From NCBI GenBank assembly GCA_026261815.1, contig JAMPIT010000550.1:744001-808000 (forward strand): 64,000 nucleotides of DNA. The letters run 5' to 3'. The translations under genes were made by a program, and so were the position numbers. Below the pieces are notes generated by a model, which searched no databases, was not told the DNA's origin, and was given only the letters and a program-made list of their open reading frames with translations. Below are positions 1 through 14,600 of this stretch, one piece after another. Position 1 is the first letter of the stretch, and every line of letters starts with the position of its first letter. Origin of the DNA: Monarcha castaneiventris obscurior. Taxonomy: Eukaryota > Chordata > Aves > Passeriformes > Monarchidae.

Positions 1-2400
1 ATCAGGTGAGCTATGGGTCACGTACTGTATCGGTCAGAAATCAGCAGCCTGCAAAGCTGCTGAGCATCCTTAATGCATTTTGCATTGCAAAAGTATTCAG
101 CACTTCACTGAATCAGGCCCCACGGCCAATTAAGAATTCCTGATCCCAAGAAAATCATCTAAAGCACAATGACCACCACACACAGAAGAATTACTCCCTC
201 TTTACACGAAGCATTTTGCCATTTACAGTTAACACCCACCAGGCCCAGCTGCATCCAGGGTGCAGGACAAAACTGCAGCCTTGTCCCCACATACTTTCTC
301 ATAAGCAGGGACAGGAAGCAGATGAACACGTTGCAGAAACAAAATCCTGACCATAGGTAAAATAGCCGCAAGCAACACTGGTGGCCCAAGGAACCCTTCC
401 TGCTTCATTGGAACACTTCTCCTTTTGGCCAGTCTGTATTTTCCAGAAGACATAACCCTCCCTTGCCACAAAGCTTCTCTCCAGCTCAAACCTTTAACAC
501 ACATTGCCTCTAAAGCAGCAAACAGGTCGGGTATTTTTCATCAGCTGCCAACCTCAACATGTGCACAGCTCATCTCTGCTGGCTATTGAAGACTTCTCTT
601 CAATCACCTGACTTGTCTATCCAAGAACCACAGCAGCAGGTTACCCTGTAACCATGAGCTCATTCTGATGTTCAAATCCAGATAAAATGAATTACTAAAC
701 TACTGAAATAAAATTAAATAAAACTTATACAGCAAGGTTTCTTGCTGGCCCTACAGGCTGCACTCTGTCTTATATTACACAAGCCCATTAAATATTTAAA
801 GTGACCATGTCTACACAATTACACATAATTCAGAGGAGAGGAATATACTGCTAAATTATATAAGTCATGCTGGCATTTGTGTCTGTGCAGGAATAATACC
901 AAATATAATTAAAATACTTGGGTGTTTTTCTAAGAGAAACTATCAGGCTGACTGCGTTTGAACAGCAGCTGTTCAACATTCTGGTTTCACAGCCACCTTA
1001 AACAGACTGCAGATATTAAGGGCAAGCTCTCTACCAGCACTTGAGCATTTAAAAGTGCATCTTGCCTGAAATTTGAAACACCTGAGCTGTGCCCCAGCCC
1101 CACACTGCTGGGCAGGGTGAGCACACCCGTGTGCACCTGCAGAACTGAAACAGTCTGAAGCCTCTGCACTGAAGTTCTCCAAGGAGCTTAATCCAGACAA
1201 CGTATTCAGGGCCATGGACAGCTTTGATTTCACTATAAACCACATCAAACACACATATTGACTTGAAAACACATGAAGGCAACAGCAACTTTTCAAAGAT
1301 TTCCAGTTTTTTATGTGACAGCGAAGAGCGGGTGATAGTTTCTCTTCCCCAACATCTCCCATTTTCTAGGGCAGCACCTTCTTCATCAAACTGAGGATGA
1401 GATCAGAATGTGGCCAATGTAACACCGTTCTTCACGAAGAAAGCAGGGCAGGCACAATTATCATGGATCGACTGATGGCCAGACCAGCTGTCAATAAAAG
1501 CAAATAAAATTCTCTGTGTGGTCTTAGTTTTACTCTCCAGTCTGCAGTCTTTGCAGGACCAGGCCTTATTTTGGGTACAACCAGGTAAGAAACACAAGCA
1601 GAACAGTTTACTAACCAGAGGTTGATGAACATTTAGGAAGTTATGTCAAGTCCCACTAAGAATTTTTGAACATACACAGAAGCCAACTGTTCTATGAGAT
1701 CATTTGAGAGACTGATCCAAATTACTATCGAAATGCTAAAGCTAAGGCTTTTTTCACATCCTCTGGCAATTATTTTCCCAGCAGTTATTCCTTTAGTGTC
1801 TGATGGTAGTATAAATTTTTTTATTCTATAAAGTTTCCAGTTTTTTACATCTAGTAGAAAGGCTCTGCTCTCTCAAGAGACTCGTAAAACCCCCTACATT
1901 GTACCAAAACACAAGGTAAATTTTGTATTACTACAGAGGTTGAAGCATTGCTTTGTTATTTAGGCATTGTAATATGTATTCTAAATCCTGCAGCTTTGCA
2001 TTGCCCTTCTCCTCTGGCCCATCCAAAAGCCCACTGCTCATGCTACACACATCAAAGTGTGGTAACGCCACAGAGACCACTTGAAACACGCATATGCACA
2101 TACACCCATCACTGCCATGCAGTCTCAGCAAGCTTTTGTCTGCTTAAAACCTCAGTGTCACCCTTAAATTATGAGAGAGAGTAAGGTAGGTTCTTATTTC
2201 TTCCTACAGAACGAGATTTCTGGTCTCCAGCAAACCCTGCTAGTTTTGGATCCATTTCCTCGGGACGGTTTGTTGAGGAGCTGTGGCTGCCCTCTCTCCC
2301 CAAAGAGTGCGAGGCACCGAGCCCAGGGATGATGGCAGCGTGGGCTGTGGTGTCCCCCGGCAGGAGCAGCCCCGTCAGGCCTGACACACGCGTTCAGCCC
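1..2400. other. Unique intron sequence, nothing recognised
   Basis: Mixed-composition sequence with only short chance frames on either strand. I see no exon, RNA gene or repeat family. Confidence 0.6.
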
Positions 2401-2413
2401 ACGGCAGGCGAGC

Positions 2414-2670
2414 ACCAGCACCGCCAGTGCCGCCTGCGAGCCCCCGGCAGCCCGCACAGGAGGGAGCAGCCCCGTCAGGCACCAGCACCCCCAGTGCCGC
2501 CTGCGAGCCCCCGCCAGCCCGCACAGGAGGGAGCAGCCCCGTCAGGCACCAGCACCGCCAGTGCCGCCTGCGAGCCCCCGGCAGCCCGCACAGGAGGGAG
2601 CAGCCCCGTCAGGCACCAGCACCCCCAGTGCCGCCTGCGAGCCCCCGCCAGCCCGCACAGGAGGGAGCAG
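2414..2670. repeat. 67-bp GC-rich minisatellite with 134-bp higher-order unit
   Basis: Four units start at 2414, 2481, 2548 and 2615; the last breaks at 2671. Unit 1 equals unit 3, and unit 2 equals unit 4. The two types differ by a G/C change at unit position 9 and another at position 34, so the true repeat is a 134-bp dimer present about twice. A partial unit (GGAGCAGCCCCGTCAGGC) sits upstream near 2363-2380. The period is not a multiple of three, so the frames across it rotate and are not coding. Confidence 0.93.
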
Positions 2671-2689
2671 GCCGCAGGCGTCCCCGGCC

Positions 2690-5600
2690 CTGCGCGCAGC
2701 ACGGCTTGGCCAGCAGGGGCCCACGCGCCGACACCTCCGGATGGCTGCAGAGCAGCCACGGCATGGACACGAAGCTCCACGCGGGGAGAAACTGCGTATC
2801 CTGACTTTCAGCTTGTGGAGGAAAACAACCCAAAAGCTTTGAGGCTCTTGAACTCCAGTGGGGGACAAACTTGACAACCAAGACAAGCCAGCAGACTGCA
2901 GGAAGCGTCTTGGTCCTTTTGCATGCCCCCTCACCCTACAGCACCTCACTCATCCCTCAGATGGACTTTAGTGGCCTCCTGACACCCCAAGACAGTGGTA
3001 GAAGCCTTTCCTAGAGCTGCCCCAAGAGCTGGCTGACTCCAGGCTACCCATGAGCCCATCAGCCAATCTCCCCATGCCTCAGGAGCACTCTCTGTCCTCC
3101 CATCTTGGGTAAAAGACCACAAAGCAATTAACCAATCAAAAAAAAATATATTAGTTTCTCTCATAATAGATTAAATAAAGAGCAAGTGAAACCCATTGTC
3201 CTGTAGACCAGGGAAGAGCTGTGTGCTCTGGATTTTTCTGCATCTTTGGCCTGCCTTTCAGCTGCCTGGTTGTTTTAAATAACCTCAGGGGTTTCTGTTT
3301 TATTATGTTTGAAGGAAGTATTTTCCTTTCTGTTCAAATTCTTTCACATTTAAGGCTATCATCAGTCATATTGATTTTTCATGGACTAACCAGACTGAGG
3401 AAATGAATGATGTGCTATTCCTTACACATAATTTTTCCAAATGGCTTCTTTGCCCGGGGCTAGATGTGGTAGAGGCTGTGCTGCCCTTGTTGCTGACCAA
3501 TACAAATGCCTTCTGCAATCCCACACAGCACCCTTTGCACAGCGGGGTCTGCTGGAAACGCAGGTGGCTGCAGTGCTCCAGCACCCAATGCATTAGAGGA
3601 AACCACAGCAGGAAAAATAAGCTGACCAGATAGAGCCTTTATCCAACGTGACCCACACAGCACCACTCTGCATGCACAACTCGCTCGTGCCCCAGGCAAG
3701 GGTAGTTTTGGTAGATGCCATCTGTGAGAATTTGAGATTGTTTTCCCAGTAAAATTCCAGACAGAAACACAATTATTAGAAATTCCTTGATCTAGAGCAT
3801 GAAATTATCTCAAAGACGTGACACATTGCAGACTGTGACTGTAAGAAAGGAGGAATCATTTCCCAGTTCAGCATGACTCCAGCTGTTTGGCAAACAAGCA
3901 ATAAACAACACAAAGTGGCAATGGCTTCACAAAGGTAAGGAAGCACCTGAAGGTGGATGTGCTGAATAGAGATGAAAAGCACATTTCAGATGCAGGAAGG
4001 AAACGAGACTCAGGCTGCAGGGAGCAAAGAGGGCAGGAGGAAACAACTGAGATTGACCAGGCAAAGAACACAGTGAGGAGAAAACCAAAGCCAAGCGGGC
4101 TCCCCACTGCCCTGGCAGCTGCGCAAGCCCACGGTGGAAACAGCACAAGCAAAAGAAATACACAGCCCACAGTGGAAGTAAAGCTCTTCACACAATTTAT
4201 TTTCATCTCCTGGAGCTGCCAGGATACCCATGTTGCAAAGCAAGGATGGTTCAGCTCTGGGTTGGGTTGACAGAAGGGTAGGGGACAAGGCAAAAACTTT
4301 TCAGTGCAATTGCCTGTGGAGTTTGCCCTTTTACTAGAACTGGAAGGATATTTATAGAATAAAGTTTCACTTCAAGCCCTGTCACATACTATATTACTCA
4401 GGAAGTGTCAAAAGTGCAGCAGCAAAACTGAAATGAATTAAAATCATCTTCTGAACCATTTGATGCCTGGCGAAATAGGACATGATGAGCAATGATACCC
4501 TTTGGAACCAAAACAAGGAGAAGAGAATTTTAATCCATCTCTTTAGAGCTTATCTTCCATTTTGAGTATTTTGGGAAGAAGTTGGTACACCTGACTAAGA
4601 AACAGACAACTCAGCCACTGACAGAATCTGTAGCTTACAGACCAAAAATGGTGCTTTGCTTACCACCAGTTTGCATCATCAGAGCAGTCAGGTTTGTGAC
4701 TCACATACCAGTGCACTGCTCAAGTGCATTTCCAAGGATACTCCCACCTTCACTCTGTCCAATGAGTTTTTCCATTGCACTTAAATGTTGGAATTGATTT
4801 TTCAGTCACAAAAGAAGATGCAAGAAATGTACCAGCACGAAGAAGACAGGATAGTTGATGAATTTGAAAAAATGTCATAAAAAAAATAAATCCACACATG
4901 ATGACAATTCTTTCTGTGCACGTCAGACACAAGGCAGTGAAAGACCAGGCAACATTCAGTAGTGGCATCATTGGCAACTGATCATCCTAGTAGCAAACAC
5001 ATACAGTGTGGTGCCTGGCAGCAGGAAATTTCAAGTATTCCACTGCGAGAGCTAAATAAAAATTCAAATACAGTCCTCAAGCTCAGTTAATCCTGATACA
5101 AACAGAACAAGGAAACAAAAGCGCTTCGTTTACACCTGTTCTAGGGGTTGCTCCAAGCTATGCCACATGCCAATTAGTCAAAAGTAACAAGTCCTTCAGG
5201 AATCAGAGCAGAAGGCATGGCCAGAAGACAGTTTCTAGAAATGAAAGAGAATTTTAAGTATCTACACAGTGTAATCCATGAGTCTTGTCAAATAAAAGAC
5301 TGGGGGAGGAATAACCATGACTTTCCTGAAAGAAAACAGAATTCTAACTTTTCATCTACGAAAATTTCCTCAGATTTTACTGTTCAGGGAAGGCTATTAA
5401 GTGAATTATTACCTGCTACATTGGAATACTTTTCCACAACTGTAGGACATTTGGGGTGGAAACAATTCCCACTGTATCACATTGCTTTCTTACTGCTATC
5501 AGTGTATTCCTGAATGACAGCAAGTTCAAGCCACCACAGCTCCTTCCAGCTGTTCCAGGCACTTTGCTGGCCCAGTGCACACACCTTTTCCTGTCACCAA

Positions 5601-8600
5601 ACCATGCGGATTTACCCAGCTTCAGAGCATTACAGACATCACAAAGTGGCCTTACAACTCTTCAAGCCCTCCCCTGGGCATGGCTTAATTTTCTGAACTG
5701 CAACAAAGAAAAATATGCCACAGTAGGAAAGAGTTTAATATCAAACTGATTTGTAAGACTGTTTCTGTTTGCTCCCTGTACTGAAACAAAACAATTCCAT
5801 TTCAGAACTGCTGAGATTTTTGTTTGGTTTGTTTTTAAATAAAAATAGCTAAATTAGACAGTATAAATTTTAAAATAACGTCAGACCCTTTGTTCTCTAC
5901 TTAAAGGAATTTCATCCTTTTTATCGTGTCCTCAGCTTGCTTGTGGGTGATGGGAAGGCTTGGGGCCATTACTGACCCAAGGAAAAGGAAAACAGATGCT
6001 GCAGACCTGTCTGAAAAAGGCATGGCTGAGTCCCTCGAAGCAGTTATGGGGAAAAGGCTTTTGAATGATGGACCCAAACCTCGTCTCAGTTGATTGCAAG
6101 CCTTACTAGTGCCCAATACCATTTTAAAGACTTCTACAGAAATGCCCTGAAAGTGGTTATATTTCTAATACTATATTTCTTATTACCAGAGACAGTAAAT
6201 TCTACCCATCTTCCAACCAAAAGAGGTGGAACCCCTCCCTCTATTTTATTTTCTTAGTTCTATTTTGCAATCTGTCAAGCAGGGTTCAAAAGGGAGCATA
6301 ATTAAAAATTTACTCTTCAGAACCAAGTTTTTATCTTTTCTCCCCACAGATCCAGTAGAGAGAGGAGGAGGAGAAGAGAGGAAAGATGAAAAAAAAAAAA
6401 AAAAAAAAAAAAAAGACTTCCTGTCAAATAAATAATGAAAAAGCTGCTCAAAGACTGAAAATTTCACATGCAGCTTTTGAAGTTATTTTTTACTTCTTTA
6501 TATTTTGTTGCATGCTCTACCTGCTGGATTTTTTCCCCTGGTAGCTTGACAAGTTCTTTTTAAAAAAAGATTTTTAAAAGGCAATTCAAGAAGTTTTCAC
6601 TGATCTTGTCCAAATAAAAGGAAGATTCTTTTCGTTGAGTATGCAAACTGCAATCCTTTGAACAAAAGGCACTTGCCCACATGATGCCAAATCTTTTCTC
6701 GGCTGAGAGCTTACACAATGCAGGCTCCATCCACAAGAACACAAGTGCAATAGGGAGGAAAAATTAAATTTAAACCAATCTCCTGCTTTGGCCAGGCACA
6801 CCACACAGAAACCCTCTTTTTGTCATTTAGGCATGAGGAAGTGTGATGTTTTCTGTATCGCTTTTCTGCGGAGCCAATGCCCGGGTGCGGGCGCCGAGAT
6901 GACAACGTGGTGCCCGTGTGTGACATGAACAGGCAGCTCTGCCAGACAAGGAGGAGAACAAACCTCCCAGTGCTCGAGCTCATTTCCTCAGAGCTTGCTG
7001 AGTTATCCTCAAAATGGTTACAAAACAAAAGCAGATCTCCGGAAAACCACTCAACTGTAATCTCTGTGGACACTTCCAGCATCGGCCAGCCAAAAGGCAA
7101 GGCTCACCTTCCTCCTCAGCTCACCTTTGCTCAGCTGCCCTTTCTCCTTGCACTGCTCTCCTGTTAACCCCTTGCGAACTGCTGTGCTTTCCACAGCCCA
7201 GCACAAGCCCCACATCTGTAATTCCTCACCCAGGGACATCGCGAGCCCCCTCGCTGTGCCCCTCACCCCACACGGCTGGCACCAACCTCTGCCCTGCGTG
7301 AGCGAGGTGCCAGGCAGAGCACAGCCCTCGTTCTGCTGCTGCTGCCTGCTCTGGGCAAGATGTGGGGAGCACAAACTAAAGAAACCCAATCCATCTGGAA
7401 GGAAAGGGCGAGCCTTTTGGGAAACGGCTCAGTGAAAATACTCCATGCTTCCTATAGCTCACAAAATCTGGGTAAAGTCACGTGGCAAAGCACTGCTACC
7501 CCCAGCGTTCAAGCCTCCATCCTGTTAGTTTTATCTTGGCTCTGTCTCCTGGGAGGAACTTGGAGAACCAGATGCACTGACCTCCAAATCCCTTGCTACT
7601 ATCTCTCTTAAATTAAATCCAAATTAATCGTGTCACAATAGCCACAAGGGTGCTGAGAAGGCCTCCATCAGCCAGCACTCCACAGGCCATGCTGCAGCCA
7701 GAGGCCCACAGCAGTACCCGCTCTCCATGCCCACACTCAACACCGGAGACGTGGCTTGAATCAGCACTTCTCACACCCAGATAAACACAGTTGTGAAGCA
7801 GACGAAATACACAATGGTACATATAATTGCTTTCCTCTTCCTTTGCTTTCTTCAGTCAAAAAGAACACAAGCCAGAAAGTCCACAAGCCTAAATGGACTC
7901 AGTGTATTAGCAGGCTGCCTTTGCGGTCTCCCAGCGTAAAGAACAAGGAAATTAAAGGTTTGAAAACTCTCTATTTTCTAAGCCGAATGGGTTCCTTTAA
8001 GTCACTAATAGCTTTGCAGAAAACTCCCCTGTGAAGATGAAGGGGATGATACATTAGAAATATTGTTCTGAAGTAATTTCTGAGTCCTGCATGTGGCCAG
8101 GCCATAGAAAGTTTTCCTCATGATTACACAAAATGACTGTAAGACTTATTGTATGCACATGTTATTAACTGCGGAGCCCTCAGGAATCCTGAATGAAAGA
8201 ACACAACAGGCCATAGCGCCTTCTTGAAAACTCCTCCTAGCAAAAAAATTCAGGAGTAAAATGTAGGGACACAAAGTAGGCATGTGGGATACCAAACTCC
8301 TCAGCTTACACGGCCATGCTGATGAGACAGCATTCCCATCACTCCAGGAGGAGCTTTCCCACTTCCTAGTAAAAAAGCCTCTCTCTTCCTCATACAGCAG
8401 TAAGACAGGGAACAATTAGGCAACTTAACACAGAGCCCCCTTGAAACAGCAGATTCAGGGGTGGTTTCAGAACCAGAGCAGAGGTAAAATTCTGTTTGCT
8501 GGTTTGGTACATGCCTACAACTCTCCAGATTATTGACAGGAAGCTGCTATTCACAGCGAAGCCTCCCTCAAGCACTCCAGCCTCATGGTTTTCCAGACAC

Positions 8601-11600
8601 ACTGCATAAATCCCAAGTAACGCTTCCTGGTAGCAGTCACAACTGTGAGTGTAGCATCTTTTTTCAGTCTCTGGTTTACACTACAGCCTTTCACTTTAAA
8701 ACGCCTTCCATGCTTTCGGGACAAATGAGAACAAGCTTGCTTTTTTTTTTTTCTTTACATCCCAGAGATAGCAGCATCAAAGGCATGTTACACACGCATA
8801 AGCACACAGCCCACCTCCTCAGCCCAAGAGGCCAGATGACCTAAACCACTAAGATTTGAAGAATGTATTCTAATACCAGTTACTGACACTTGATCACTAC
8901 ATTTTAAGTAAGTCCTACAACAATAAGCAGTATTATAACAGAGTCTCTGGCACCACCGCTGTTCATTCTTCCCTTTATATGTTGGCACCACTATCATCGT
9001 CACGATGAATGCTTTGAGCTCAGTTTATCGTTTGGGTGTGTGAATGGCTGCACAGGGAAGGATTAACACACATTTGTAATGCAGCAGTAAATGCAATTTC
9101 AACTTGTAGGCCTACATCTGCTGCCTTTCTTTCTTTCAACAAGAATAATGAACATCATTCAGATGCACATTTTAGTTTCAGCTTGTTCCCATTGCCAGAT
9201 CTCTCACGTTGCATGTGCACCCCCCTCAGAGGGCAAAAGATCAATCCTACCATAAAGGCTCGATCCTATTTGCACTTAAACACCCCTCCTAACCCTTGAT
9301 GAGAACACAGAACTCGGAGGAACATCAGGATCTGCTGATTCGCTCTGACACGCATCACTGCAAACCAGCGAGTGTTTTACTGAATCCTTTTCAGCTTTTC
9401 AAATTGCTTCTTCACGTGAGCAAGTTCACTCTCAGAGAACTCCGGGCTCCAGCTCTGCAGGTTCACCTTGGAGCCACGTGTCTCCCCCATGCTAGGGCAG
9501 AGCTCCGTGTTCCTCACCAGCGGCACAGGAAACCACGTGCCCTTTGCTGGAAAGGCACAGGACGTGTGGCAGAGACACCAAGCTATCACAAGGATCTGCT
9601 GACTAAATTAGCTGGGCTCCAGAACATGGCTCCTCACAGGACCCAGCAAATCACTTTTAAGGACCATGAAGTTGACACCTATCCAAAGATAAGCAGAATG
9701 CAAAACGGCAAAATGCAAAACATTCCTGATTCACCAACTGCTTCCACTGTCACAGAGGCACTAATTTATCACAGTGCTGGAACTGTCCTGTTCCTGTTCA
9801 CATTCTTGTAGATCATGATGGAAAATTTCTAGGGTATAAGGGAAGAAAAGAGCTACTTTGTCTTTTTTGACTCTCAGAGATGGGGAAATGCATCAGACTC
9901 CTTCTGAGAATTCTGCTGGAGCTCATGTGGGCTGGGAGGAGGAGGAAGAGGAGGAAGACAGCTACAACCTCTGTTGTTTTTCCCCACAGTTTTGCCACGT
10001 ACAAAGCAAACCAGCACGAATTCAGATTTATTCTTTCAATCAAATGATGCTCTGAGACAGGTATTCATGAGCTTCCCACATTTGTGATGCATGAATGACC
10101 CACAGAGAATTCACATTTGTTAAGTTTAAAATTCCACTTGCCTCTGAGTGCAGCCTGGAGCGTGTGAGCTCCACAAGCTATTCCTGAGTGCCAGAGGCAG
10201 AGCTCCCTGCCAGCGGCTTTGCGTTACCGCAGGTCATCCACAGCTCTCCAGCTCCTCCAGCACTGCCAAGGGACCCCCACACCGGCACAATCCCGCAGCC
10301 CTCTGCTAAGGGAAAACCACCAGCAGCGTCTCTTCCCAGACAGCAATGAGTAAAGAGACCAGAAATATTTTTATAACCTGGCTGAGCAAAGTCAATCCAA
10401 ACATGCTGATTACCATAAGAGCCTTCACATGGTTAAAATGTTTTCCACATTCAGTTCAAGCACTGGACCCACTTCCCCTTTCAGCTGCAGCTTCTACTCC
10501 ATTTTAATGCAGAAAACTCAATAGTTAATTGACAGGACTAAACATTTAAACATTGATGCAGCTTCATGCATTGGCAAGAATGGCATTTGAAATTCTTACA
10601 GTATCAAAAGTGAAGATTTCAAATAAACATGGAATCCATTCAATCCTTGAATTTCACTGAAACATTGTGATGAATTCAGTCTCAATTAATTTAATCTCAA
10701 TTCTCAAGATCAAAGCAGTACAATCAATTTAATTTCTCTTTTCTAATTTCCACACCTAAAGTTACAACTCATTCATGATCATGGGAGCGGGCACTGTTCA
10801 CCAGTGCATCCCAATTGCTGCTGAGAGCAGGATCCCACAGCAGAAATCCTACTTGGTTGCTTTGGAAGAGCACACTCCTTAGCTCAGTTCTGGTGGGTCC
10901 TTCCAGCAGTGCCTCCTGCTTTCCTGTGCTAGCAACCACTGCAGCTGGCAGCCACCTGCACCGAGTGCCTTTGGGTGGTGGGCACACGAAGCTGGCACGG
11001 CGTTCGTGGGCAGCAGCAGGGGATGGGCAGCTGGAGAACTCCCTGACACAGCAGCCTTCCCTGCAGGAGGGACAAGGCATTCTGGCAGAGATGCTGCAGC
11101 AGGGATAAAGAGAGGATTAAACCCACTCTGGCTGAGGCAGTGTTGAAGGCACAGGTACCTGAGCACCGTGACAGAAACTGCTGCTGAAGATGCTTGTCCA
11201 CTAATCAATTTCTTGGGAAGCACAGCAGAAGAGGAAGCAAAAGCAGGAATTAGCAGGCTGCTCTGAAGGCAGATGTTTATTCAAGGCTGCTTCTCCGTAC
11301 ATAAACCAGGCACAAAAGGAAAGGCTTTTATTTGGTTAACACACTAAAAAGTGAATGCTTTCATTATTTGCGATTTTACAATGCTAATCCTGCAAGAATA
11401 GCTGGACTGGAGCTATTTATCATCTGGCACTCTACATTTTGTTTCCAGAGAAGGAAATGAAAAAGGCCAGGAAGGTTCAGCCAATTTGTCTTTTAATACT
11501 CTTTATTGGTTCATTAATGATTAATTCTTTTTAACACTCTGCCCTAGATCCTAAATTCACAATGGCTCAATTTAGATGAAAGATTTCAAATCCCCATCTC

Positions 11601-14600
11601 TCCTCCTTCTTCTCTTCTGTTTCCTGAGCCTATGCAAAAAACACCAAAACAAAAAACCAAACACCATGCCACTACTCAGCATGCTGCTGTCACAGGAAAT
11701 CATCCCGGACAGAAAAACCTCTCTGGAAGATCAAATGGTGCAAAAGATGAAACAAGCAAAGAACACAACCAAACCCAGTCCTGAAGAGCCACAAACAGTA
11801 AAGGACCCACTCAATAATGATAATATCTGCCCCCACTTAGCCACCAAGTCTACAACTTATTTATGCCTAACACTGCACTTACTGCAGTACTGCAGCATTC
11901 AGCTGTGCTTAGTTACTGAATCTTCCTTTGGAAGGAACATCATGGATTTACTTCTTCAGCAAATTATTAAGAACAGAAAATGCTATTGTTCCACAAACAG
12001 AAATCAAAGAAAGCTCTCAGAAACATCACCTGACCAGAACATTTGAACATCTCCTTTGGATTAAAGAAAGCTCCAGCCCTGATCACAGTGGTCTTTACAA
12101 GTTCCACGAGAATTTAGTAACAATGCATTTGTCACTGTCCTAGATGCTGGAGCATGCATAAGAGTATTCTGTCTGCATCAAGTTTCCTTCAGCATTTCAG
12201 TTCATCCCTTCACAGTGTCTCCTGGAGCTGTAAGAGAATCAGATGAACAGTAGAGGTGTCTCAGATCCTATTCCTACCACAACTATCAGGACAACTCCTG
12301 TTTAGATAAGGAAGCAATGAAATAACTACCTTGACACTGTGCTCTGAGATCTCTGGAGGAATTATGCCATTTCTGTTCAGTATTTTTACTAATCTGCTTA
12401 CATGCTGTTACTAGACGTTGCAGTTCAAATATATATTTACGTCCAAGTACACTTGACAAGACCATAGCTCTCCCATTCATCTCAAATGAAGAGAAACACA
12501 TGCAACCATGCACTTCCACACAAAGCAATTAGCTCAGGTGACACATTTATCTGAATCACAGCAGCTTTCTTTCTAATTTAAGAGAAGGAAAAAATCCAAA
12601 CCCGTAACAAAAAAACAACAACGGCTGAAAAAACCCACTACAAAGTACTTTAGTTCCCTAGACAGAATAGTATTTTTGGCCTAAGGACACTGACAGCATC
12701 ATTCCACAATTTAGTCAGAAAGCTAAAAGCTTGAGTAATACAGCCAGGACTGTTACTCTGAACTTCAAAGTTAAAGGGGAGGTCTTTGATAGGATTTAAC
12801 ACCTGAGAAGCTGGTTGGTCTCTAGCCAGGTGTCTGAGTGGCAGGAATTGGAACATTACCTGGTCAGTATTGCTAAAAATACATTTGCCACAATGACACG
12901 CTGAGTATTCTGCACTCAGCCACATTACTTCAGACAGTTCCCCACTGTCATTAACCGTAAGCAAATCTGTGCAAGAACAAAACAACGTTGCCCAAATCTT
13001 TTTGTACCTCTGTCATCACACAGACAATCAACACGGTTGGAAATGCCTCTAGAGCTTAATAGCCCCCAACAATTCAACACTAATTCCGCTTTTTCATTGC
13101 CTTCCTCCTCCCATGTTGTGATTCTCATCACTATCAAACTGGAAACACTGGAAACTATTATCAAAATTACTGGGATTAGGCAACCCAGTTTTTTTCAATA
13201 CAGCATTATGTCATTTTTTCCTGTATAAAAAGGATTTTCAGGATCACCCATTTCTGTGTTATTAAGCATTCCAAGGGCACGGAAGTTCAGCTTCACTTGA
13301 GCCTTTCTACTTAACAGTTCGCAGACTGCCTTGGCAACCCCAGGGGTATGAAAATCCTCGAGGAGAGATCCCTTGAGAACATCACCGTGCCAGGTTTACT
13401 GCTGTGTGTTGATCACCGTGAGTTCTGGGAAAAGCAGCAGTTCCCCAGGGACCTCCCAGCCACTGTAATCTGCTCCACACACAACGTAAAGCACATCCAA
13501 ACAACCTGCAGCTCCTGTCCATGGCCATCTTTTCACCAAACTTCCCCCAGACTTTTTACACCATCAGTCCCGGGGAATAGCCAACTTCAGGAGCTGCCAA
13601 AGCTGCCAGATTTGTTCTGGCCATTAGTGGCACAACGTGCCTCTGGAAAGCAATGCCAGCATCAGCTCCTGATTGCAGGCAAAGCTTCAAATCACTCTTG
13701 AAGTGGTTTGAGTGCCACAACTGTATTTCTGCCTGCTCTGCTCCTGACTACACACACACAAGCCACAGAGGTTGCAGTTCCATGTGAGAAGGAAAAAAAA
13801 AAAAAAAGAGAGAAGTCTGCCCTCTTATGTTATTTTAAGCAACTGCACAGCCCAATTGACTTCAGAGGACCTACTCACGTGCCAAGCTGGACATATGTTT
13901 AAATACTTCCCTGACATAATGCCAGATACTACCTCACCAAACCCTCTGCTGCCCCCTCACCCTCATTCTCCTCCTGAGGTGCTTAGAGCCTGCTCTGAAA
14001 GGACGCTCCTGACTGTGGGAACAGGGGTGTCCACACGGATTATGCTCAGGAACGTTGTAAGATCCTGGTCCAAGTGCACACACAGCCTGCAGCATGCCTG
14101 AGCTCACAGCTTCAGCCTTTTTTGTCTGCATTTCCAGGTGAAAGAAAGATCAGAATCTTCTCTTGTGTTTGCCAAATGTGGCACTTCCTCATATAGCGTC
14201 TTTTCCCCTGAAAGCCAACCCCTGAATTTTAGTCTGGCACAAACACACCTACTAAAACCATTTCATGTAGGTCAGCTCAAGCAACACTCAGTTAACTCCC
14301 ACTTGGCTGGAGCAGCAGGAACACATGCAACGTGCTGGATCAGCCCCTGCTCTCACTCCACAGGAATTCAGGAGTACCAGCACTGTTATAATCTGCTGCA
14401 GAGATGATGGCAGATTTCATAATTATACTACTGTATTTATGCCAGCTGCATATAAAGATACACTCCCCCTCTCCCCAGTTCTTAAAAAAAGTCAGTAAAC
14501 CATAAGCTTTATAGACCCTCTGAAGTGCAAAGCGAAGCGTATGCCTGCTTTTGTTTGGATTCATTATGCACTTTCCTTATATATTCTGAAGAGCTGAGAA

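Noticed and set aside
2329..2949. Frames of 90-181 codons over the 67-bp minisatellite
   Set aside because: The period is not a multiple of three and the same peptide appears in shifted frames, so these are repeat shadows.
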